Below the pieces are notes generated by a model. It ran no database searches. It was not told the origin of the DNA and saw only the letters and a list, made by a program, of their open reading frames with translations. From contig ONMB01000004.1 of the NCBI GenBank assembly GCA_900318825.1, forward strand, positions 1-64,000: a stretch of 64,000 nt of DNA, read 5' to 3'. A program made the position numbers and the translations under genes. Of this stretch, positions 52,457-61,789 are shown piece after piece (position 1 is the first letter of the stretch; each line of letters opens with the position of its first letter). The stretch is from an uncultured Ruminococcus sp. GTDB lineage: Bacteria > Bacillota > Clostridia > Oscillospirales > Ruminococcaceae.

Positions 52457-53155
52457 ATGTTTATTGAAATCAGCGACATCAAAAAGCATTTCGGTGAGGG
52501 CGAGAGCCGTGTCGAGGTGCTGAAGGGGATTTCCTTCGAGCTTGAAAAGGGGGAGTTCTGCGTTTTGCTGGGACCTTCGGGCTCCGGAAAATCGACGCTC
52601 CTCAACATCATCGGCGGTATTGACCGTGCGGACAGCGGCTACATTTCTATCAGCGGCGAAAAGACTGCCGATATGAACGAAAAGACGCTTACCGCTTATC
52701 GCCGAAAGCATCTCGGATATATATTCCAGATGTACAATCTCATTCCAAATCTCAACATCAAGGAGAACATCGAAGTCGGTGCGTATCTCAGCGATTCACC
52801 GCTCGACGTTGACGACATACTCAAAACGCTCGGTCTGTACGAGCACCGCCACAAGCTGCCGAACCAGCTTTCGGGCGGTCAGCAGCAGAGAACTGCTATC
52901 GGCAGAGCTATCGTCAAAAATCCGGATATACTTCTCTGCGACGAGCCGACCGGTGCTCTCGACTATAACACCTCCAAGGAGATACTCAAGCTGATCGAGA
53001 CCGTCAACCAGAAGTACGGCAGCACTGTTATCATGGTAACACACAACGACGCTATCAAGAATATGGCTGACCGTGTGGTGAAGCTCAGAGACGGAGTTAT
53101 CCGCAAGAATGTAAAGAACGAAAACAAGATAAGCGCCGAAGAGCTTGACTGGTAA
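52457..53155 (+). CDS. ABC transporter ATP-binding protein (LolD/MacB-like)
   Basis: A 232-residue ATPase with Walker A GPSGSGKST (~38), Q-loop YIFQMYNLIPNL, signature LSGGQQQR (~140), Walker B ILLCDEPTGALDY and H-loop VTHND. These are the marks of the MacB/LolD/BceA group, whose partner is an FtsX-type permease, as here. The C-terminal ~20 residues are highly charged (RKNVKNENKISAEEL). The group moves antibiotics, lipoproteins or peptides by a mechanical mechanism. AAGGGG is its ribosome site. Confidence 0.93.
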   Translation: MFIEISDIKKHFGEGESRVEVLKGISFELEKGEFCVLLGPSGSGKSTLLNIIGGIDRADSGYISISGEKTADMNEKTLTAYRRKHLGYIFQMYNLIPNLNIKENIEVGAYLSDSPLDVDDILKTLGLYEHRHKLPNQLSGGQQQRTAIGRAIVKNPDILLCDEPTGALDYNTSKEILKLIETVNQKYGSTVIMVTHNDAIKNMADRVVKLRDGVIRKNVKNENKISAEELDW

Positions 53156-53168
53156 AGGGGGCAGAATT

Positions 53169-55424
53169 ATGAGAAATCCCCTTCATTCAAGGATACCGCG
53201 CGAGATAAGGAGAGAGTCCGGCAAATACATTGTCATATTTCTCTTTATGCTGGCGATAATCAGTGTAACTTCGGGTTTCCTGATAGCTGATGCGAGTCTG
53301 AAGAAGGCTTACGATGACAGCTTTGAGGAATACTGCATAGAGGACGGCAACTTCGAGATAGAAGAACCTGCCGATGAAGAACTTCTTGCCGAGATAGAAG
53401 CTGGCGGCGTAAAGCTGTACAAGAATTTCTACAAGGACGTTCCGTCGGTCGGCGGAAGCAAGATACGACTTTTCAAGCCGCGTGAGGAGGTCAACAGAAT
53501 ATGTCTCCTCGAAGGCGATATGCCTGAAAACGACAGCGATATAGCTCTTGACAGGCTCTATATGAAGAGCAACTCCCTCTCGCTCGGCGATGAGATAAAA
53601 GCTGCCGGCAGAGAATACAGGATAACCGGTATAGTTGCGCTCCCGGACTATTCTGCGCTTTATGAGAGCAACACCGACTTTATGTTCGATACCGAGCTCT
53701 TCGGAGTCGGCGTAGTCACAGCGAAATGCTTCGACGAAGATTCGAGCGGAGAAGACCTGCATTATTCCTATTCATGGAAATACAATGAACCTCCTGCGGA
53801 AATTTTCAGTTCAGAGGCAGCTGAAATGAGCGAACAGTTCATGAAGCACCTTTCCGGAAAGTGCGAGCTGATGAATTTCATTCCGACCTGCCGCAACAGT
53901 GCTATAAAGTTTTCCGGAGATGATATAGGTCAGGACCGCATCATGTTCATAGCTATGCTGTATATGCTCATCGTGATAATCGCCTTCGTGTTTGCGGTAA
54001 CGACCACTAATACTATCGCAAGTGAGGCAAATGTCATCGGAACGCTCCGCGCTTCCGGCTATACAAAGCATGAGCTCATAAGGCACTATATGGCAGCACC
54101 GCTGATAGTTCTGCTGATAGCGTCGGTGATCGGCAATATCCTCGGATATACCGTTATGAAGGAGTATATGGCTGAAATGTACCTCGGCTCTTACAGCCTT
54201 GTAAGCTACAAGACGGTCTGGAACGCTGACGCTTTCATTGACACGACGGTGATACCCTTCATCATACTTGCGGCTATAAACTACGCGATACTCGCATCAA
54301 AGCTCAGCCTTTCACCGCTGAAATTCCTGCGCCGCGACCTCAAGCGTCACCAGCGTAAAAAGGCTTTCAAGCTGAATACGAAGATACCGATAATGATACG
54401 TTACCGCCTGAGAGTCCTCTTTCAGAATATACCGGGCTATATCATGATCTTTGTGGGACTCTTCTTTGCAAGCGTTGTAATGATATTCAGTATGCTGTTT
54501 GCACCGCTGCTCGATAATTTCGACAAGAACACCGAGAAGAGCATGATCGCACCTCATCAGTATATCCTGAAGGCACCTATGGAGACTTCCGTGAAGGGCG
54601 CGGAGAAATTCGCTGCCGGAGGACTCAAGATAGTCCGCGGTGACTTCAGCGAATCTGTTTCGGTATACGGAATAGTTCCGGAAAGCAGTTACTATAAGTC
54701 GTCGTTCAGCGAGGGCAGGGTAGATGTTTCGTCGGCTTACGCTGACAAGTACAGGCTCCATAAGGGTGACACGATAACGCTTCACGAGGAATTCGGCGAC
54801 AAGGAGTATGAATTCAAGATAGGCGGCATTTACGACTATCCGAGCACACTTGTGGTATTCATGGATATCGGCGAATACAACAAGACCTTTGAGCTCCCGG
54901 AGGGCAGCTTCAGCGGATACTTTTCCAATGAGGAGATCACTGACATTGACAAGAAGTTCATTGCCACTGAGATAACAAAGGAAGATCTGACCAAGACCTC
55001 GCGTCAGCTCAGGCGTTCTATGGGCAATCTTATGTCTGTATTTGCGGTACTCGGTGTGGGAGTTATAATCCTTGTTGTCTACCTCCTCTCGAAGGTGATG
55101 ATCGAGAAGAACACGCAGTCTATCTCGATAGCCAAGATACTCGGCTATAATTCGGCAGAGATAAGCGGTCTGTATCTGAGAACTACCACGATAGTAACGA
55201 TAGCGTCGATGATACTGTGTATGCCTGTGACCGGCATGGCACTTGATGCTATATGGCGGGCGATAATGATGGAATATTCCGGCTGGCTCGCACCTGTTAT
55301 ACCTTTCTCGGCATATGTCAAGACCATTCTGCTCGGCGTTGCGACCTATGTCGTAACTGCGCTGATACTCAGGCACAAGATAAACAAAGTGCCAATGGAA
55401 GAGGCGCTCAAGAATACTGAATAA
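53169..55424 (+). CDS. FtsX-type ABC permease with large extracellular domain
   Basis: A 751-residue permease. The first membrane segment is at ~17-37 (VIFLFMLAIISVTSGFLIAD), followed by a ~215-residue extracellular MacB-like domain, FtsX core 1 with three membrane segments (~255-390), a second extracellular part (~445-600) and core 2 with three more (~620-745). There are thus two FtsX halves, as in MacB/YvrN-type and BceB-like exporters. IREIRRESGKYIV marks the N-terminal cytosolic stretch. ATG 53169 follows GGGGG, 13 bases after the ATPase stop. A frame starting at 53145 lies inside the ATPase. Confidence 0.9.
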   Translation: MRNPLHSRIPREIRRESGKYIVIFLFMLAIISVTSGFLIADASLKKAYDDSFEEYCIEDGNFEIEEPADEELLAEIEAGGVKLYKNFYKDVPSVGGSKIRLFKPREEVNRICLLEGDMPENDSDIALDRLYMKSNSLSLGDEIKAAGREYRITGIVALPDYSALYESNTDFMFDTELFGVGVVTAKCFDEDSSGEDLHYSYSWKYNEPPAEIFSSEAAEMSEQFMKHLSGKCELMNFIPTCRNSAIKFSGDDIGQDRIMFIAMLYMLIVIIAFVFAVTTTNTIASEANVIGTLRASGYTKHELIRHYMAAPLIVLLIASVIGNILGYTVMKEYMAEMYLGSYSLVSYKTVWNADAFIDTTVIPFIILAAINYAILASKLSLSPLKFLRRDLKRHQRKKAFKLNTKIPIMIRYRLRVLFQNIPGYIMIFVGLFFASVVMIFSMLFAPLLDNFDKNTEKSMIAPHQYILKAPMETSVKGAEKFAAGGLKIVRGDFSESVSVYGIVPESSYYKSSFSEGRVDVSSAYADKYRLHKGDTITLHEEFGDKEYEFKIGGIYDYPSTLVVFMDIGEYNKTFELPEGSFSGYFSNEEITDIDKKFIATEITKEDLTKTSRQLRRSMGNLMSVFAVLGVGVIILVVYLLSKVMIEKNTQSISIAKILGYNSAEISGLYLRTTTIVTIASMILCMPVTGMALDAIWRAIMMEYSGWLAPVIPFSAYVKTILLGVATYVVTALILRHKINKVPMEEALKNTE

Positions 55425-55439
55425 AGCGGTTTTCGCTGA

Positions 55440-55470
55440 AAAAGGCTGTGTTCATTGAACACAGCCTTTT
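55440..55470. terminator. Terminator between convergent genes
   Basis: AAAAGGCTGTGTTCA (55440-55454) is complementary to TGAACACAGCCTTTT (55456-55470), with A and T runs at the ends. It overlaps the next gene's 3' end. Confidence 0.9.
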
Positions 55471-57236
55471 GTTATGTCTTTATCCTTGATCTTCTTCTGC
55501 ATTTCGTTGATGTAGAAGGATTTGCCGAGCTGGATAGCTATATGCTCGCCTCTGTCGTAGATGTCTCCTGCAAGCTCGCATAACAGGAAACCGTAGATAT
55601 TGTCGCCGTAGAATATGATGAATGTAGCGTAGCCCTTGCATTTCAGCGGGAGCTCATCGCGTATGAAGAGGTCACTGAGCTGGCAGCTCTGACGCTCCTT
55701 GGGAAGAAGATAGAGTTTTCCTGCTTTTATCACGCACCTCATTCTGAGCGTCTCCGGGAACACCATTGTCTTGGTATGATCGAATTTTGCCGGCTCATCG
55801 TACATATAGAGCACGGCGTTCTGGAGTCCGAGGAGTTCGAGCATACGGAGCAGCTTTTCGGAATTCTGCTCCGGAGTGTTTCCGCTCTGCATACCGCATA
55901 TGAGAAATTCCTGAAGATTGCTCCTGTTTTCAGCATAGGCGGATCTGAGGTAGTTCTCCTGTTCGGCGATAGAGCAGATAGCGTTATCGCGCATAACAGA
56001 GAATAGCCGGTTTATGATGATCCTTGCGGCTGGTGAACGCTGGAGAGCGTTCAGACTGTTCTGGAGACGTTCGATGCTGTTTATCAGCTTTGTAGCGTCA
56101 GTGTAGTCCATAATGCCCTTTTCAAAGAATTTGTTTATCATACGCTTGATCTCGTTGTATTCCTCAAAGCTGATGTAGCGGTTTTTGATAGCGAGGAATA
56201 TCTTCGACATAAATATGTTGAACAGTCTCTTGAGATCGACGGAGCTGTCATCGTTGAGCTCGTTCTTGTACCGGTAGAAGCAGTCGTCGAACATTCTGTT
56301 GATAAACGTATTGTCGGCAGTCATAATATCGACAAAGTTATAATCGTACATATCGTACTGGAGCGATTCTCTGCCGTAGAGCCTTGTCGGGACAAATGCG
56401 GAGCTAACCTCCTCGTGGTTGAGCTTTTTGAGGAGCAGCTCGATAGCCTTCTGACCGATGGTGCAGTCTGCCGAGCCTATGGAGGAAAGGGTAGGCGAGA
56501 GAGCTCCTGACATTCTTGTGTTGTCAAAACCAAAAACGAGCAGATCCTTGCCGGGGGTGAGACCTTTCAGCTCCATAGCGTCGTAGAGCCCTTTTGCCGC
56601 GGCGTCATTGACGCAGAAAACAGCCTGAACTCCTGGGTTCCTGTCGAGGAGCGCAGTGGCTTCAACAACGCAGTTCGGGGACATATCAGTATTTTCAAAC
56701 TGTTCCTCTGTGTATTCGAGTCCGTTTTCTCTGAGACAGTCTATGAAGATATTCTTTCTGTCGCAGGCATCAACATTGTCCTCTCTGCCGCCGAGCATAC
56801 AGAACTTGGTCAGACCGTCGCCGTTTATGAGGTAGTCCATAGCTTCTCTTATACCCGAAGCATGGTCGTAGTTGACGGTGGTATAGTTTTGGGTGTTGAG
56901 ACTTACGAATACCTTTGGGATACTGTGAAAATGCTCGGAATAAAGCGATTTTATCTCAGCCATTTTTTCGCTGCTCATACTTCCGAGGTGGATTATGAGG
57001 CCGTCGATGTGGCACTGCTCACTGAGCCGGAAGATAGTATTGAATACTGTATTATAGGATTTTATATCGTCATAGTCATAGTCGTGTATGTATTTGCCGG
57101 CAAGCACGATGAGACGTATGTTATCATCTGGACGGACTACGTTGACTATGCTCTGTATGTATTCCTTGGAGAAATCGGAAATGATCTCCTCGACCATAAG
57201 ACCTATGATCTTTTTTTCACCTTTTCTTTTTCTCAT
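55452..57236 (-). CDS. Sugar-binding-like sensor without HTH (LacI-type periplasmic-binding fold)
   Basis: A 594-residue soluble protein. Residues ~10-290 have the type 1 periplasmic-binding fold used by LacI-family sensors: IDGLIIHLGSMSSEKM, YDHASGIREAMDYLIN, FCMLGGREDNVDACDRKN, AVFCVNDAAAKGLYDAMELKG, LLVFGFDNTRMS and LSSIGSADCTIGQKAIELLLKKL. It lacks the LacI helix-turn-helix, starting directly with the fold. The rest (~300-594) is helical, then a GAF-like beta region (LLGLQNAVLYMYDE .. CVIKAGKLYLLP). Similar sensor halves occur fused to GGDEF or histidine-kinase domains; here neither is present. It follows the FIST-EAL gene by 21 bases, so the two may form one sensing unit. AAGGAG precedes the ATG. 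Confidence 0.82.
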   Translation of the reverse strand: MRKRKGEKKIIGLMVEEIISDFSKEYIQSIVNVVRPDDNIRLIVLAGKYIHDYDYDDIKSYNTVFNTIFRLSEQCHIDGLIIHLGSMSSEKMAEIKSLYSEHFHSIPKVFVSLNTQNYTTVNYDHASGIREAMDYLINGDGLTKFCMLGGREDNVDACDRKNIFIDCLRENGLEYTEEQFENTDMSPNCVVEATALLDRNPGVQAVFCVNDAAAKGLYDAMELKGLTPGKDLLVFGFDNTRMSGALSPTLSSIGSADCTIGQKAIELLLKKLNHEEVSSAFVPTRLYGRESLQYDMYDYNFVDIMTADNTFINRMFDDCFYRYKNELNDDSSVDLKRLFNIFMSKIFLAIKNRYISFEEYNEIKRMINKFFEKGIMDYTDATKLINSIERLQNSLNALQRSPAARIIINRLFSVMRDNAICSIAEQENYLRSAYAENRSNLQEFLICGMQSGNTPEQNSEKLLRMLELLGLQNAVLYMYDEPAKFDHTKTMVFPETLRMRCVIKAGKLYLLPKERQSCQLSDLFIRDELPLKCKGYATFIIFYGDNIYGFLLCELAGDIYDRGEHIAIQLGKSFYINEMQKKIKDKDITKGCVQ

Positions 57237-57257
57237 ACGATCAGACTCCTTAGTAAA

Positions 57258-59870
57258 TCATAGTCCTTTTATGTCCGGCTCGGGCTTTGAGAAGAGGTAG
57301 CCCTGCGAGTAGTCGATATTGAAATCGAGTATGACCTTCTGTATATCCTCGTTCTCCACGAATTCCGCGATAACTCTGAATTCCTTGTTGCTCAGCCGCT
57401 TCCAGTCTGCGACGAGAGCTATGAGGTTGCGGGACTCCTGATCGTCGCAGCAGCGCTTTACGATAGAGCCGTCTATCTTCAGGTAATCGGAGTGGATATT
57501 GGCGATGTGGAGCAGATTTGAAAATCCGCTTCCGAAGTCGTCCACAGATATCTGAGCGCCGAGGGTGTGTATCTTGTCAACAAAGGCAATGAGCTCGTCG
57601 TAATCCTCGATGTCCTCGTTCTCGAGTATCTCGAAAACGAAGTTTTCGGGGTGCTTGACAGTGGACAGAAATTCGTATATATAGCCTATAACTTCGGGGT
57701 TCTTGAGGTCACGGACTGAGATGTTTACGCTTACGCTCTTGTCCTCTATCGTGCTGAATTTCTCAAAGACCTTGGTCAGCATTATCTTTGAGATAGAGTC
57801 GTAGAGCAGTCCGTAGGACCTTGCGACATCGAGGAAGCTGCCGGGATAGTAGACCTTTCCCTTTTCGTCCTCAAGGCGCATAAGAGCCTCGTAGTGGTGT
57901 ATGCTCTTGGTCGAGTTGTCATAGATTCCCTGAAAATATGGGATTACCTTGTCGTGGGCAATGGCATAGTTTATTACATTCACCATGTGGTAGCGCTCGC
58001 GTATACTGTCCTCGTTGAGCTGACCGTACGTTGCATCGCGGACGTAGAACTGTATGTTCTTCTGCATCATCTCGACTCTTGCCGAATAGTAGGCAGAGTA
58101 CATATTGTCAACGGTACATTTGTTGAGTACGCAGAACATCGGTACAATTGCGATATATTCCGCAGTCGTCTCGAACAGCCTGTGCTGGAGGAACTCCATA
58201 TCCTCGGTGAATTCAGCGAGCGAGACCATGTATGACGGCGCTGCGATAGCCACATGCCAGTCGTTTATGACATAGAAGGTGTAATGCTTCTGTTTTGCGA
58301 AGCTGGAGCAGCTGGCAATGTAGTTTTTGTAGGTGAGCCCTATCATATGCTTTGAGAAAACTGTTTCCATACTGCTGATATCAAAGACATTTATCATACA
58401 GATACGGTCGTAGTATTTCAGTTTTATGTCCATATTAAGGGCAGCCGCATTGGGGATATCCTCGTTTTCGGAGTAGAGGAGCTTGAGCTCACAGTCGCGC
58501 ACGAAAGCCTTGAGCTTGTCCGCAGCAACTTCGTGTGAGGACTGCGAGAGCTTGTTCTCAACGTCATAGAGGTAGTTGAGGAGTTCATGGTTATCTGCGG
58601 CAAGGGTGTCTGTATGCGAGAAGGCGTAAGGATTGTATTCCTGAGTAAACGGTTCTTCACCGAATACCGAAACTACAAATGAGAGGTTGGCAAAGCGGTT
58701 TTTGCCGTTTACATGGACAATTTCTCCTTCTACGATACAGCCGCACATATTCGAGTTGGCATAGGCAGAGATCTCCCATTTCATACAGTTTGAGTATATC
58801 ATGGAACGAGTTATACAGGAATATCCGAAGATAGTCTCAGCCTTTTCAAAGTTTTCGACATGACGGAACAGCGCATGATTGTCAGAGATGATCTTTCTGT
58901 CGTATATGAAGGCGCGTCTGACCTTCTGACCTGTTTTGAGATTATAGCTTGCGCAGATGAGCTGACGTCTTTCGTCCATATCGAGGTCTGTGCGGTCAGA
59001 AGAAATATGCGAGAACACCGGAGAATTCTCGCCGTAGAGATCGTTCAGACTCGCGTTGGCAAGCGGAATGATGAATATCGGGATATCACTTGCCTCGGAG
59101 CACACATATGGAAAGAGCTCAGTTACTTCAGAATGGTTCGTAGCGTCGTCGCCAACGCTGGAGTAATATTCGGTGACAGCGTCCTTGTTGTCGATAGAGA
59201 GGATAACGCCGCCGAAAGAGTCGGTTATCTCGGACTCGGAGCCTATCGCCTGAGCACCGGTCGCATAGGAAGAATAGCATTCGAGCTCGCTGCCGCCGAC
59301 AGATGCGAGCAGCAGACCTTTTTCTGTCCACATATTCTCGTTGAAGACAAAGCCTGTACTGCCGGTCTTTTTGGCGATAATATCGGATATATTGGCAAAT
59401 CCTCCCGTCATATGTACACCTGGGAAATATTCGTTGCACTTGTCGATGAGCTTAACTATATCGAGATATTTTCTTGTGGTGAACGTCAGGAGCAGCTTGG
59501 TATCGCTGCCTGTGAGGATAGCTTTGGCGTTCAGTGCGAGTATCTCAGGCGGGACAGCTCTGCCGGAATCGTCAAAGGCAGGCAGCAGAGCAGATCTTAT
59601 AGTGCCGCTTGTCATCTGCGTAACTGAGATTATGCACTGGTTGGGTATGAGTCTGCCCCAGCAGATAGCAGCAGAAGTGCTCGTTCCGAAGATATGTGCC
59701 TGTGGGATTATGGATTTTATATATTTAGCGAGGTCGACAGCTTCGTCGCCTGTATGTATCGCAGTATGGATACGGATGAGAATGTCGCCTTTGCGGGTGT
59801 TGTGCACAAACTGATTCAAGGTCTCTGCGAGCCTTGTCTTGGATATATATTGAAAATTCCATGTAAACAT
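57258..59870 (-). CDS. FIST-sensor EAL phosphodiesterase (c-di-GMP hydrolase)
   Basis: An 870-residue soluble signalling protein. The N-terminal FIST domain (~20-215, ILIRIHTAIHTGDEAVDLAKYIKSIIP, GTSTSAAICWG) and FIST-C (~225-370) are predicted small-molecule sensors. A middle region (~480-610) may be a degenerate GGDEF with no GGDEF motif. The EAL domain (~615-870) keeps the catalytic signature: YEALMRL, SVNISVRDL (Asn), FEILENED (Glu), DDFGSGFSNL, DYLKIDGS (Lys), AEFVENED (Glu) and QGYLFSKP. It should therefore hydrolyse c-di-GMP. GGGAGG precedes the ATG, and the gene leads the two-gene leftward operon. Confidence 0.93.
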   Translation of the reverse strand: MFTWNFQYISKTRLAETLNQFVHNTRKGDILIRIHTAIHTGDEAVDLAKYIKSIIPQAHIFGTSTSAAICWGRLIPNQCIISVTQMTSGTIRSALLPAFDDSGRAVPPEILALNAKAILTGSDTKLLLTFTTRKYLDIVKLIDKCNEYFPGVHMTGGFANISDIIAKKTGSTGFVFNENMWTEKGLLLASVGGSELECYSSYATGAQAIGSESEITDSFGGVILSIDNKDAVTEYYSSVGDDATNHSEVTELFPYVCSEASDIPIFIIPLANASLNDLYGENSPVFSHISSDRTDLDMDERRQLICASYNLKTGQKVRRAFIYDRKIISDNHALFRHVENFEKAETIFGYSCITRSMIYSNCMKWEISAYANSNMCGCIVEGEIVHVNGKNRFANLSFVVSVFGEEPFTQEYNPYAFSHTDTLAADNHELLNYLYDVENKLSQSSHEVAADKLKAFVRDCELKLLYSENEDIPNAAALNMDIKLKYYDRICMINVFDISSMETVFSKHMIGLTYKNYIASCSSFAKQKHYTFYVINDWHVAIAAPSYMVSLAEFTEDMEFLQHRLFETTAEYIAIVPMFCVLNKCTVDNMYSAYYSARVEMMQKNIQFYVRDATYGQLNEDSIRERYHMVNVINYAIAHDKVIPYFQGIYDNSTKSIHHYEALMRLEDEKGKVYYPGSFLDVARSYGLLYDSISKIMLTKVFEKFSTIEDKSVSVNISVRDLKNPEVIGYIYEFLSTVKHPENFVFEILENEDIEDYDELIAFVDKIHTLGAQISVDDFGSGFSNLLHIANIHSDYLKIDGSIVKRCCDDQESRNLIALVADWKRLSNKEFRVIAEFVENEDIQKVILDFNIDYSQGYLFSKPEPDIKGL

Positions 59871-59916
59871 TCAATTTCCTCCCGCGAAACGAATTTCAAG
59901 AAATACACCTATTTAT

Positions 59917-59945
59917 ATAATAGCATTCTATGTACAAAAAATCAA
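59917..59945 (-). promoter_or_regulatory. Promoter of the FIST-EAL operon
   Basis: Minus strand TTGATT (59945-59940), 17 bases, TATTAT (59922-59917), about 45 bases before the ATG. Confidence 0.75.
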
Positions 59946-60062
59946 TAGAGTTCATAAAATCTTTATAAATTATCTCTAAAATGCACAGACATTTGTAGCA
60001 TGGATAGGCGGTTTTGTTATAACGATTTGATAGATCGAGTATCAGTTTATGAGACAAAAGAA

Positions 60063-60244
60063 AACAGCCGGGAACACATAAGCTGCATTCCCGGCTGTTC
60101 CCGGCATATGTTACTTTGTTTTGCCCTAAAGGACAAAATTAGCTTGACATAAAAGAAATGTGATGCGCAAATTCCATATTTTATATTGAATTTGCGCTCC
60201 CCGAACGAAGTTCGGGGCAATAACCGCCATAAGGCGGTTATTGC
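60063..60244. repeat. Cluster of perfect palindromes after metY
   Basis: Four stems in 180 bases. ACAGCCGGGA (60064-60073) pairs with TCCCGGCTGT (60089-60098); on the minus strand a T-rich run follows, so this can end metY transcription. GCGCAAATTC (60165-60174) pairs with GAATTTGCGC (60188-60197). CCCCGAAC (60199-60206) pairs with GTTCGGGG (60210-60217). GCAATAACCGCC (60217-60228) pairs with GGCGGTTATTGC (60233-60244). A partial TTTTGCCC/GGACAAAA pair lies at about 60118-60138. The set looks like a dispersed palindromic element. Confidence 0.6.
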
Positions 60245-60251
60245 TGCCACA

Positions 60252-61541
60252 TTACTTTATAGCTGCAAAAGCATCATCGAGAGCAGAGATAAGGTCATCG
60301 ATGTGCTCTGTACCTATCGAAAGACGGATAGTGTTGGGCTTGATACCCTGTTCAGCAAGCTCAGCTTCTGTGAGCTGGGAGTGGGTAGTTGAAGCAGGGT
60401 GGATAACGAGGGACTTTACGTCCGCAACGTTTGCGAGGAGTGAGAATATCGCGAGATTGTCGATAAACTTCTTTGCGTCGTCCTCGCTGCCCTTGATATC
60501 GAAAGTGAAGATGCTTCCGCCACCGTTGGGAAAGTATTTCTTGTAAACTTCGTGGCTGGATTCACTGCTGAGTGACGGGTGGTGAACAGCTTCAACCTGC
60601 GGGTGAGCAGCGAGATATTCGACGATCCTCTTTGCGTTTGATGTATGGCGTTCAACGCGGAGGGAGAGAGTTTCGAGTCCCTGGAGGAAGATGAAAGCGT
60701 GGAAGGGTGAGAGAGTTGCACCGGTATCGCGGAGGAGAATAGCACGGATATATGTCACGAATGCTGCCGGACCAACTGCTGCTGTGAAGCTGACGCCGTG
60801 ATAGCTCGGGTTGGGCTCGGATACCCACGGATAGCGCTTTGACTCAGCCCAGTTGAAGTTTCCGCTGTCTACGATAACGCCGCCGATAGCAGTTCCGTGA
60901 CCGCCAATGAACTTTGTCGCGGAGTGTACAACGATATCAGCACCGTATTCGATAGGACGAACGAGGTAGGGAGTTGCAAATGTGTTGTCAACAACGAGCG
61001 GGATACCGTGCTTGTGAGCTATCCTGGCGATCTTTTCGATGTCGATAGCATTGGAATTGGGGTTGCCGAGAGTCTCGATGTAAAGAGCTTTGGTGTTCTC
61101 GTCGATAGCTGCCTCAAAGCTGCCCTCAGCATCGGGATCAGCGAATTTTGTGGTTATGCCGTAAAGCGGAAGTGTGTGTGCGAGGAGATTATAGGTTCCG
61201 CCGTAGATCGTCTTGGAAGCGACGATATTTTCTCCTGCCTTTGCGAGAGCCTGTATAGTATAGGTGATAGCAGCTGCGCCGGAAGCTGTTGCGAGTGCTG
61301 CAACGCCTCCCTCAAGAGCAGCGATACGCTTCTCGAAAACGTCCTGTGTGGAGTTTGTAAGTCTGCCGTAGATGTTGCCTGCGTCCTTGAGACCGAAGCG
61401 GTCAGCAGCGTGCTGAGAGTCGTGGAAAACGTAAGAAGTTGTTGCGTATATCGGAACAGCTCTTGCGTCTGTTGCGGAATCAGCCTGTTCCTGTCCTACA
61501 TGGAGCTGAAGTGTCTCGAAATGAAATTTATTGTTAGCCAT
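60252..61541 (-). CDS. metY: O-acetylhomoserine aminocarboxypropyltransferase (MetY)
   Basis: PLP enzyme making homocysteine from O-acetylhomoserine and sulfide, or cysteine from O-acetylserine. HVGQEQADSATDARAVPIYATTSYVF is the MetY-type beginning, ALEGGVAALATASGAAAITYTIQ follows, and VDNTFATPYLVRP and HSATKFIGGHGTAIGG hold the PLP Lys (near 209). 429 residues. AGGAGG precedes the ATG. Between its promoter and ATG lies a short ORF (61615-61698). The divergent LysR regulator is its likely controller. Confidence 0.95.
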   Translation of the reverse strand: MANNKFHFETLQLHVGQEQADSATDARAVPIYATTSYVFHDSQHAADRFGLKDAGNIYGRLTNSTQDVFEKRIAALEGGVAALATASGAAAITYTIQALAKAGENIVASKTIYGGTYNLLAHTLPLYGITTKFADPDAEGSFEAAIDENTKALYIETLGNPNSNAIDIEKIARIAHKHGIPLVVDNTFATPYLVRPIEYGADIVVHSATKFIGGHGTAIGGVIVDSGNFNWAESKRYPWVSEPNPSYHGVSFTAAVGPAAFVTYIRAILLRDTGATLSPFHAFIFLQGLETLSLRVERHTSNAKRIVEYLAAHPQVEAVHHPSLSSESSHEVYKKYFPNGGGSIFTFDIKGSEDDAKKFIDNLAIFSLLANVADVKSLVIHPASTTHSQLTEAELAEQGIKPNTIRLSIGTEHIDDLISALDDAFAAIK

Positions 61542-61614
61542 TGTGAATTCCTCCTGAAAATAGATGATTTTTGATTTTTATTATTAATGATCGGTAATGC
61601 CTGATAACTGGTGT

Positions 61615-61698
61615 TTAATAACATCGTCCGTGACCGCACATTCGGTCAGTTCCTCTTACTACCGAGCGGAGCCGGCTGAGTATATGCTGTTTTATCAT
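61615..61698 (-). CDS. Short leader ORF upstream of metY (27 codons)
   Basis: On the minus strand a 27-residue ORF starts with MIKQHILSRLRSVVRG and ends RMCGHGRCY. AGGAG (GAAAGGAGCG) is correctly placed 8 bases before its ATG at 61698. It lies within the metY leader, 35 bases after the predicted RNA start and 73 before metY. Its two Cys codons are close to the stop and the first lies at the 3' side of a TGACCG/CGGTCA hairpin (61631-61648). This is the layout of a leader peptide sensing cysteine or charged Cys-tRNA. No terminator was found between leader and metY, so a mechanism via Rho or translation would be needed. Confidence 0.6.
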   Translation of the reverse strand: MIKQHILSRLRSVVRGTDRMCGHGRCY

Positions 61699-61739
61699 TA
61701 TCACCGCTCCTTTCAAGCAGTTTTGTTTGGTATGCCTAT

Positions 61740-61768
61740 ATTATACATCGGTTTTGTTTGTTTGTCCA
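61740..61768 (-). promoter_or_regulatory. Promoter of metY
   Basis: Minus strand TGGACA (61768-61763), 17 bases, TATAAT (61745-61740). Confidence 0.82.
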
Positions 61769-61789
61769 ATCCGTAAATCTCATAGCCGG

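Noticed and set aside
54312-55376. Minus-strand frame of 354 codons
   Set aside because: Shadow of the FtsX permease; its composition (Tyr/His/Arg-rich) is that of an antisense frame.
58860-59627. Plus-strand frame of 255 codons
   Set aside because: Antisense to the FIST domain, which is well supported.
61542-61740. SAM riboswitch or T-box before metY
   Set aside because: No conserved T-box sequence, no SAM-I core and no intrinsic terminator; the leader ORF explains the space better.
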